From: Sphingobacteriaceae bacterium
Lineage (GTDB): Bacteria > Bacteroidota > Bacteroidia > Sphingobacteriales > Sphingobacteriaceae
DNA length: 34,922 nucleotides
NCBI GenBank assembly: GCA_019752795.1
Contig: JAIELS010000109.1
Span: 1 to 34,922 of the forward strand
Direction: 5' to 3'
In this document: in pieces, positions 28,432-34,922 of the stretch
Position numbering within the stretch: position 1 is the first letter of the stretch
Layout of the letters: each line of letters starts with the position of its first letter
The notes under the pieces: model-generated
What the model was told of the DNA's origin: nothing
The model's database searches: none
The model's input: only the letters and a program-made list of their open reading frames with translations
Program-made: the position numbers and the translations under genes

Positions 28432-29321
28432 AGTTTTTCTGGATAAACACCATCTTTAATTAGCTGATCTATGCTAGCTTGTACAAATGGTTTATCTTCT
28501 TTATAGGTTACGCCAAACCATTGGTTTGAAGTAGGCACTACCTGAAAAGTTGCGGTATTGCTTTTAACTAAGTTTTCGCCAATTAAAGGAATAAAGAATT
28601 CTGCTTTGGGATTTTCTTTATTTGCCATTGCAAATGTTCTAAACATTTCTTCAGTGATGCTAAAAACGGCAGGAGTAAAGCCCCAAAAATTCATAGAAAC
28701 AGGTGTTTCAAATGCTAATGGATATTTTTTATCATTTTCTTCATATACAATAGCGTCATTTTCTTTATAGATTTTTGTGCGTTCTACAATTTCTTCTAAG
28801 TTTCCATTTTCATCAACTTTACAAACGCCACGAGAAACAGCCCCAAAATCTGACAATGTTTTGCCAATTTGATAACCTATAATTGCATAATTGCTATCTG
28901 TTGCTTCTTCTGTTAAAAAGTCGACCATTTTCTTAAAAGCATCGTAGCCATAAAAATCATCAGCATTAATTACACAAAAAGGTTCTTTAACTACTTTTCT
29001 TCCCGATAAGATAGCGTGTGCTGTTCCCCAAGGTTTCTCTCTATAAATTTCTTCTTGAATACCGAATTGCTTTAAATCAAAATTTTGAAAAACATAGTCA
29101 ACTTCAATTTTTCCTTTGAGTTTTGGATCAAAAATTTTTCTAAAACTTTCTGCAAATTCTTCTTTAATGATAAACACAACTTTGCCAAAGCCAGCTTTAA
29201 TTGCATCGTATATAGAGTAGTCAATGATAGTTTCGCCATTAGGTCCAAAACCATCTATTTGTTTCATGCTGCCGTAGCGGCTAGCCATACCGGCAGCCAA
29301 AATTAGTAAAGTAGGTTTCAT
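28422..29321 (-). CDS. Sugar nucleotidyltransferase (NTP_transferase-like)
   Basis: LLILAAGMASRYGSMKQIDGFGPNGETIIDYSI; AHAILSGRKVV; VINADDFYG. Confidence 0.88.
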   Translation of the reverse strand: MKPTLLILAAGMASRYGSMKQIDGFGPNGETIIDYSIYDAIKAGFGKVVFIIKEEFAESFRKIFDPKLKGKIEVDYVFQNFDLKQFGIQEEIYREKPWGTAHAILSGRKVVKEPFCVINADDFYGYDAFKKMVDFLTEEATDSNYAIIGYQIGKTLSDFGAVSRGVCKVDENGNLEEIVERTKIYKENDAIVYEENDKKYPLAFETPVSMNFWGFTPAVFSITEEMFRTFAMANKENPKAEFFIPLIGENLVKSNTATFQVVPTSNQWFGVTYKEDKPFVQASIDQLIKDGVYPEKLWN

Positions 29322-29374
29322 TAAAAATATTTATTTAAATAGGGGTAATAAATGTAGAGTTTCAAATTTAAGAT

Positions 29375-30946
29375 TTAAAAACCAAAAAGACCACCACTTC
29401 TTGAACGTGGTTTTTTTCCTGTTAGCATACCAAAAATACCTCTCACAATCTCTTTGCCAATTTGTCTAGTAATAGTTGCTCCCATTACTTCTTCAACAAT
29501 ACTTTTCTCTCCAGGTTTTGGTTTGCTTTCTTGTTCAACTCTTTTTTGTTCTTCAACTGCGGCTTTCACTTCATTTTCTTCAGCCATTTTCTGATTGATT
29601 TTATCTGTTAGCATTTCAAAAGCACTAACAGGATCAATAGTTTTTTGATATTTAGTAAATAATGGACTTGATTGCATTAATTTTTCACAATCTATGTTTG
29701 CCATTGGCGCCATTATAGCTCTCGGTGGAGTAAGCATTGTTGCTGCAACTTCTGTAGGTATACCTTTTTCATTTAAAACAGTAACTAAGGCTTGCCCAGT
29801 TCCTAAAGCGGTTAACATTTTATCTATTTCATAAAAATCTGATTTTGGATAAGTGTTAACTGTTTTTTTCAACGCATCTACATCATTTGGTGTAAAAGCT
29901 CTAAGTGCATGTTGTACTCGGTTACCTAATTGTGCCAACACCGTTTCAGGGATATCCATTGGCGATTGTGTGCAAAAGAAAACGCCAATTCCCTTAGAGC
30001 GAATTAACCGAATAATGGTGTTTACTTGCTCCAAAAATGCTTTTGGAGCATCGTTAAATAGGAGATGGGCCTCATCAAAAAAGAAAACCAGTTTAGGTTT
30101 GTCTAAATCTCCAGCTTCTGGCATTGCTTGATAAATTTCTGCCAATAGGCTTAATAAAAAAGTAGAGTATAAAACTGGTTGGTTTTGTACGTCGGCGATG
30201 TTGAGTAAACTAATTACACCTTTTCCATCTACACGATTAAAAAGGTCTTCAATATCATAAGAAGTTTCACCAAACATGCCACCCAAACCTTGTTGTTCTA
30301 TTGCAACGATTTTTCTTAAAATCGTACTAGAGGTTGCTGATGAAATTGAGCCATAACTACTTTTAATTTCTGCGGCTCCGGCTCCTTCAGATAAATACCC
30401 TAATAATTTTTTTAGATCGTTTAAATCAACGATTGGCATTTTGTTATCATCAGCATATTTAAATATTACTGCTAAAACTCCTGTTTGTGTATCGTTTAAT
30501 TCTAAAATTTTAGCCAGTAAAACTGGACCGAATTCGGTAACTGTAGCACGCATTTGTGCACCAGTTTTGCCGCTTAAAGAGTAAAGTTCTACGGGAAAAC
30601 CACTTGGTGTAAAAGGTTTATTTAATTGTTTAGCTCTATCTTCGATTTTCGGATTTGTACTTCCAGCTTGGTTTAAACCAGATAAATCGCCTTTAACATC
30701 AAGCATAAAAACTGGTACGCCAGCATCAGAAAGTTGCTCTGCTAACAATTGTAAAGTTCTAGTTTTACCTGTCCCGGTAGCACCAGCAATTAAACCGTGG
30801 CGGTTCATCATTCTTAATGGTAAGTTTACTTCCGCTTCTGCTAAAACCTCGCCGTCTAAAATACCAGCTCCTAAATATATAGATGCTCCCGTTGGGGCAT
30901 AAGATGCTTTAATCTTTTCTGTAAATAAAGTCTTTTTATCACTCAT
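29375..30946 (-). CDS. HerA-like/DUF853 ATPase
   Basis: GATGTGKTRTLQLLAEQLSDAGVPVFMLDVKGDLSGL; FFFDEAHLLF. Confidence 0.9.
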   Translation of the reverse strand: MSDKKTLFTEKIKASYAPTGASIYLGAGILDGEVLAEAEVNLPLRMMNRHGLIAGATGTGKTRTLQLLAEQLSDAGVPVFMLDVKGDLSGLNQAGSTNPKIEDRAKQLNKPFTPSGFPVELYSLSGKTGAQMRATVTEFGPVLLAKILELNDTQTGVLAVIFKYADDNKMPIVDLNDLKKLLGYLSEGAGAAEIKSSYGSISSATSSTILRKIVAIEQQGLGGMFGETSYDIEDLFNRVDGKGVISLLNIADVQNQPVLYSTFLLSLLAEIYQAMPEAGDLDKPKLVFFFDEAHLLFNDAPKAFLEQVNTIIRLIRSKGIGVFFCTQSPMDIPETVLAQLGNRVQHALRAFTPNDVDALKKTVNTYPKSDFYEIDKMLTALGTGQALVTVLNEKGIPTEVAATMLTPPRAIMAPMANIDCEKLMQSSPLFTKYQKTIDPVSAFEMLTDKINQKMAEENEVKAAVEEQKRVEQESKPKPGEKSIVEEVMGATITRQIGKEIVRGIFGMLTGKKPRSRSGGLFGF

Positions 30947-31005
30947 GGTTGATGATGTTTTTCGATTGTAAATTAAGAAAGATTTATGGGAAATAAAATA
31001 GAAGA

Positions 31006-31632
31006 TTAAGCCTTATTCAACCTTCTTTGAAACTCATCTACAAATAAACTAACATGATAACCATCCATTAAAGCATGATTAACATGGATAGAGATTGGCA
31101 TAGATTTTTTACCATTTTCATCTGTCATTTTACCAAAAGAAAATTTTGGGCAACTATCTTTAAAAGAAAAACTACGGGCATGAGAAAGAGACGTGAATTT
31201 TAAAAATGGCATAGCCGATATATGAATTACATTGGCTCCATTTCCCGATAAATTTAATCCGATTGAATTTTTTACTTCTTCAATTTCCTTTTTTGCTGCG
31301 GTTTGAAATTCAATAAAATCTTGAAAGTAATCTATATAAGAAAAACCAAAAGTATTATCTGGTCGATTGATAACAGCAGAAGCATTTACTTGGTCATAAA
31401 CATAGATTTGATTATCTTCTATTCTAAACCTAAAGTTTTCGATGGTATTTGCCGCAGCTAATGATTGGTGTAAGTAATAAAGGAAAAAACCTTTGCCCTC
31501 CTTTTTGCATTTATGATAAGCTATGGAACAGTCAATATCTACCGTAACACCAAAAAAAGGTTCTTCAAAGCTATTAAAGAAATTAAAATGATCTTTTCTT
31601 GCCCAATTCTCTATATTAAGTAGCTTTTTCAT
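31006..31632 (-). CDS. Chloramphenicol acetyltransferase (CatA)-like protein
   Basis: Trimeric CAT fold signature ISIHVNHALMDGYHVSLFVDEFQ; FFGVTVDIDCS near N-terminus. Confidence 0.85.
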   Translation of the reverse strand: MKKLLNIENWARKDHFNFFNSFEEPFFGVTVDIDCSIAYHKCKKEGKGFFLYYLHQSLAAANTIENFRFRIEDNQIYVYDQVNASAVINRPDNTFGFSYIDYFQDFIEFQTAAKKEIEEVKNSIGLNLSGNGANVIHISAMPFLKFTSLSHARSFSFKDSCPKFSFGKMTDENGKKSMPISIHVNHALMDGYHVSLFVDEFQRRLNKA

Positions 31633-32321
31633 TTTTTAAGGAAAGTTAAAATTTCGGTAAGGTTTTCTGCCGATTTAAAATTATCATGCTCAACATTGTG
31701 TTCAACAACTTCATGAGCCCATGTGGTATGAAAAGGAACATGTATAGCATTGCCACTAATTGCCAATACTGGTAACACATCCGACTTTAAGGAGTTGCCG
31801 ATCATTAAAAAGTTTTCGGGCTTGCAGTCTAAATGCTTTAATAATTTAAGGTAATCTTTTTCGTGTTTTTCACTCATAATTTCGATATGATGAAAATAGC
31901 TTTCTAAACCCGATTTTTGCAATTTTCGTTCTTGATCTAACAAATCGCCTTTGGTAGCCACAACTAAACGATAATCACCTTTTAATGCTGCTAGAACTTC
32001 CTCAACCCCGTCTAATAATTCAATGGGTTTATTGAGCTGTTCCTTGCCAAATTCGATGGCTTTAGCAATCATTGCTAAACTTGCCGTACCTTGGGTTACG
32101 TCCAAAATAGTTTCAATCATCGATAGCATAAAACCCTTAATGCCATAACCATATAAAGGTAAATTTGCAATTTCGGTTTTAAATAAAGCATTAGCGGTAC
32201 TATGCAAAGGCAGATAATCTTCTAACAAGGCGCAAAATTTATCTTCAGCTTCGCGGAAATAGGGCTCGTTTACCCATAAAGTATCATCGGCATCAAATGC
32301 GATAACTTTAATATTAGTCAT
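31629..32321 (-). CDS. HAD family hydrolase
   Basis: IKVIAFDADDTLW; VVATKGD; MIGNSLKSDVLPVLAISGNAIHVPF. Confidence 0.9.
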   Translation of the reverse strand: MTNIKVIAFDADDTLWVNEPYFREAEDKFCALLEDYLPLHSTANALFKTEIANLPLYGYGIKGFMLSMIETILDVTQGTASLAMIAKAIEFGKEQLNKPIELLDGVEEVLAALKGDYRLVVATKGDLLDQERKLQKSGLESYFHHIEIMSEKHEKDYLKLLKHLDCKPENFLMIGNSLKSDVLPVLAISGNAIHVPFHTTWAHEVVEHNVEHDNFKSAENLTEILTFLKK

Positions 32322-32440
32322 TTTTGGATAGTTTATTTTGTAAAAGTAGGAATTTTTAACATTAAGAAGTGAAGGTGCTTAAAGCTGTGTTGCGCTTTTG
32401 ATTTCTGGATTTAAATTGTTGTAATGGTTTCTTAAAGCTC

Positions 32441-32482
32441 TATAGGAAAGATTTCTCGTCGCTGCCCTCTGTCGAAATGACG
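32441..32482 (-). repeat. Half-copy of the REP-like element found at 25036-25120
   Basis: TATAGGAAAGATTTCTCG...TCGAAATGACG; reverse complement CGTCATTTCGA...GAGAAATCT. Confidence 0.6.
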
Positions 32483-32497
32483 GTTTTTGTGAATAAA

Positions 32498-32527
32498 AAA
32501 AGGTTGAGGATTTCCCCTCAACCTTTT
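32498..32527 (-). terminator. Intrinsic terminator downstream of the M42 peptidase gene
   Basis: AAAAGGTTGAGG atttcc CCTCAACCTTTT, T-run on the - strand. Confidence 0.85.
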
Positions 32528-32548
32528 AACTTATAATTATTCTCCTTT

Positions 32549-33661
32549 TTAAGAGAACTCTCTAAAATCTTGGTCTGCTTTTATGTTTAATAGACTTTCG
32601 TAAATTAAACTAATTACATTATCTACGTCTTCTTTGTGCACCATTTCTACAGTGGTATGCATATAGCGTAAAGGTAGCGAGATCAATGCAGAAGGAACAC
32701 CTCCGTTTGAGTACGCAAAAGCATCTGTATCTGTTCCGGTAGAACGAGATGAAGCTTGACGTTGGAATGGAATATTATTTTTCTCTGCAGTTTTAATTAA
32801 TAACTTATTCAAATTAGTTTGTACCGCTGGCGCATAAGATACTACTGGACCTTTACCACAAGATAAATCACCTTGTGTAATCTTACTAATCATTGGGGTA
32901 GTTGTATCGTGGGTTACATCAGTTACGATTGCAACATTTGGTTTAATGCGTTGTGCAATCATTTCTGCACCACGTAAACCGATTTCTTCTTGTACAGAAT
33001 TAACAATGTATAAAGCAAAAGGTAATTTCTTTTTGTTTTCCTTTAATAAACGAGCAACTTCTGCAATCATAAAACCACCTGCACGGTTATCTAAAGCTCT
33101 GCCAACATAATAGCGATCATTTAAATTCATAAATTCATCTTCATAGGTGATTACACAGCCTACATGAATTCCCATTTTTTCTACTTCTTCTTTAGTAGTT
33201 GCGCCGCAGTCTAAAAAGATGTTTTTTAAAGCTGGGGCTTCTTCTTTTTCGCCACTACGGGTGTGAATGGCTGGCCAACCGAAAACAGCCTTAACTAATC
33301 CTTTTTCTGTATGAATATTTACGCGTTTTGATGGTGCAATTTGATGATCTGAACCTCCATTGCGAATAACATAGATTAATCCATCGCTGGTAATGTAATT
33401 TACATACCATGAAATTTCATCAGCATGTGCTTCAATTACAACTTTATATTCGGCTTTTGGATTAATTACGCCAACTGCAGTACCATAATTGTCTATAAAG
33501 TGTTCGTCGATGTAAGGTTTTAAGTAATCTAACCACAATTTCTGTCCTTCCCACTCATAACCAGTAGGTGCAGGGTTGTTAATATATTTTTCGAAAAACT
33601 GTAGTGATTTTTTTGTAACTACAGGTACATGTTTCTTTTTTTCGTCGTTTTTCTTTGCCAT
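32549..33661 (-). CDS. M42 family metallopeptidase (glutamyl aminopeptidase/endoglucanase-like)
   Basis: VVIEAHADEISWYV; RALDNRAGGFMIAEV; VQEEIGLRGAEM; ALISLPLRYMHTTVEMVHKEDV. Confidence 0.93.
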   Translation of the reverse strand: MAKKNDEKKKHVPVVTKKSLQFFEKYINNPAPTGYEWEGQKLWLDYLKPYIDEHFIDNYGTAVGVINPKAEYKVVIEAHADEISWYVNYITSDGLIYVIRNGGSDHQIAPSKRVNIHTEKGLVKAVFGWPAIHTRSGEKEEAPALKNIFLDCGATTKEEVEKMGIHVGCVITYEDEFMNLNDRYYVGRALDNRAGGFMIAEVARLLKENKKKLPFALYIVNSVQEEIGLRGAEMIAQRIKPNVAIVTDVTHDTTTPMISKITQGDLSCGKGPVVSYAPAVQTNLNKLLIKTAEKNNIPFQRQASSRSTGTDTDAFAYSNGGVPSALISLPLRYMHTTVEMVHKEDVDNVISLIYESLLNIKADQDFREFS

Positions 33662-33793
33662 AGTTTTATTTATGTATAGTGGTAAATGTACATATTAAAG
33701 CTAAATGATGAAACTTGTTTTTTGAATTTTGACAGGAAAATAATTATCTTAATGCTAACCAGATTTATAATTAAATTATCAATGTAATTAAGC

Positions 33794-34207
33794 TTATACT
33801 TCAACCTTAATTTCCATTCTGATATATGCTAATTGGTCTTGTAAATATGGTTCTCCAGTAGTTACAAAACCAATTTTTTTATAAAATTCAATAGCGCTTG
33901 TTCTGGCATTACACCATAACAATTGAATTCCTTCTTGTTTGCAAAAATCAATTACATATTGAAGTAATTGTGTGCCAAAACCCTTCCCTTGGTCACCGGG
34001 TAAAACAGCCATCTTCCTAAATTGTGCAGTTGTTCCTTTTTCGAATAAAGAAACAACTCCAGTTAGCTCGTAGTTATGATAAAGTCCAAAGTGAATACCA
34101 TCAAAGTCATTTGGCAATGCCATCTCTTTGATTTCTTTTTCAGGATACATGGCTAACTTTCTAATTCGCCAAGTTAACGCTGGGAATATTTGTTCAACTA
34201 TCGCCAT
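33794..34207 (-). CDS. GNAT family N-acetyltransferase
   Basis: FRKMAVLPGDQGKGFGTQLLQYVIDFCKQEG; NARTSAIEFYKKIGF. Confidence 0.9.
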   Translation of the reverse strand: MAIVEQIFPALTWRIRKLAMYPEKEIKEMALPNDFDGIHFGLYHNYELTGVVSLFEKGTTAQFRKMAVLPGDQGKGFGTQLLQYVIDFCKQEGIQLLWCNARTSAIEFYKKIGFVTTGEPYLQDQLAYIRMEIKVEV

Positions 34208-34208
34208 T

Positions 34209-34922
34209 TTATTTTTTTGAGTATAACTGATAAATGAAGATGTTTAAAATTATAATTCCTGTAATACCATAACAAAACATAGACCAACCGCCTAAACTCC
34301 ATAACCATAAACCTAAAGCAGAACCACAACTTGCGCCTATAAAACTTACTGACATAAAAATGGTATTTAATCTGTTTCTAGCTTCTGGAACTAAGGCATA
34401 AATTCGAGTTTGATTAGTAACGTGTATGGCCTGTTGACCAATATCTATTAAAATAATTCCTACAACAAATAAGAATACACTTTGACCTGTAAAATAGAAT
34501 AACGCTACACTAACAAGCTCTAAAATAAAACCTATGAGTAGATTTTTTCGAGGATTATTGTTTCCGCTCAGTTTGCCAACTAAAGGTGCAGCTAATGCGC
34601 CGGCAGCACCAGCAATGCCGAATAAACCAATTTTAGCAGTGCTAAATTGATGTGGAGGATTGGCTAAGTATAAAACCATGGTTGTCCAAAACCCCATGAT
34701 AACAATAAAAGCAAAAAAATTAATTAAAGAGGCTTCTCTTAATACTGGTTGTGTTTTAATGTAGGCTAGCATAGATCGCATTAAATCTTTATAAGTGCCT
34801 TTAAATAGTGGTTCACTTTTTATAAATCTAACGTTCATTAAGTAGATAAGCAAAAGACAAATAACAGCTGCTATTAAGAACATTGCACGCCATCCCAGTA
34901 ACTCGCCTATTATTCCGCTAAT
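34209..34922 (-). CDS. MFS transporter, 5' end beyond the window
   Basis: Multi-TM MFS-like; frame remains open beyond the listed Met to the edge (ISGIIGELLGWRAMFLIAA). Confidence 0.85.
   Translation of the reverse strand: MSGIIGELLGWRAMFLIAAVICLLLIYLMNVRFIKSEPLFKGTYKDLMRSMLAYIKTQPVLREASLINFFAFIVIMGFWTTMVLYLANPPHQFSTAKIGLFGIAGAAGALAAPLVGKLSGNNNPRKNLLIGFILELVSVALFYFTGQSVFLFVVGIILIDIGQQAIHVTNQTRIYALVPEARNRLNTIFMSVSFIGASCGSALGLWLWSLGGWSMFCYGITGIIILNIFIYQLYSKK

Noticed and set aside
28558-30131. ORFs 28558-28770, 29072-29254, 29085-29306 and 29853-30131
   Set aside because: Overlap well-supported - strand nucleotidyltransferase and HerA-like genes
29375-30946. HerA-like ATPase as part of a defence island
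   Set aside because: Looks like the widespread stand-alone DUF853 family; no adjacent nuclease (NurA/SIR2) or other defence gene

Overview
The window is dominated by a Bacteroidota (probably Sphingobacteriaceae/Pedobacter-like) translation supercluster. It runs str (rpsL partial-rpsG-fusA-rpsJ), S10, spc, secY-map-infA-rpmJ, then alpha (rpsM-rpsK-rpsD-rpoA-rplQ), all on the + strand. Taxonomy is inferred from gene content, AT-rich composition and TAnnTTTG-type promoters, not from a search. Two genes absent from the ORF track were recovered by reading: rpmD (14416-14595) and rpmJ (17605-17721). After rplQ come a Tat-type GMC oxidoreductase pair (-), a methyltransferase (+), dnaK (+), then a run of - strand accessory/housekeeping genes: sugar kinase-like plus nucleotidyltransferase, HerA-like ATPase, CAT-like acetyltransferase, HAD hydrolase, M42 peptidase, GNAT and a partial MFS transporter. 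I see no CRISPR, phage, IS or obvious defence system. Most genes are ordinary. The unusual material is mainly non-coding: rpsJ is cut off from rplC by a terminator, three foreign genes and a new promoter; nearly every larger gap in the ribosomal cluster holds a strong hairpin or low-complexity quasi-repeat; several look like candidate r-protein leaders; a hairpin plus T-tract sits between rpsD and rpoA; a sigma54-like site precedes dnaK; and REP-like palindromes occur, one in frame inside a CDS.
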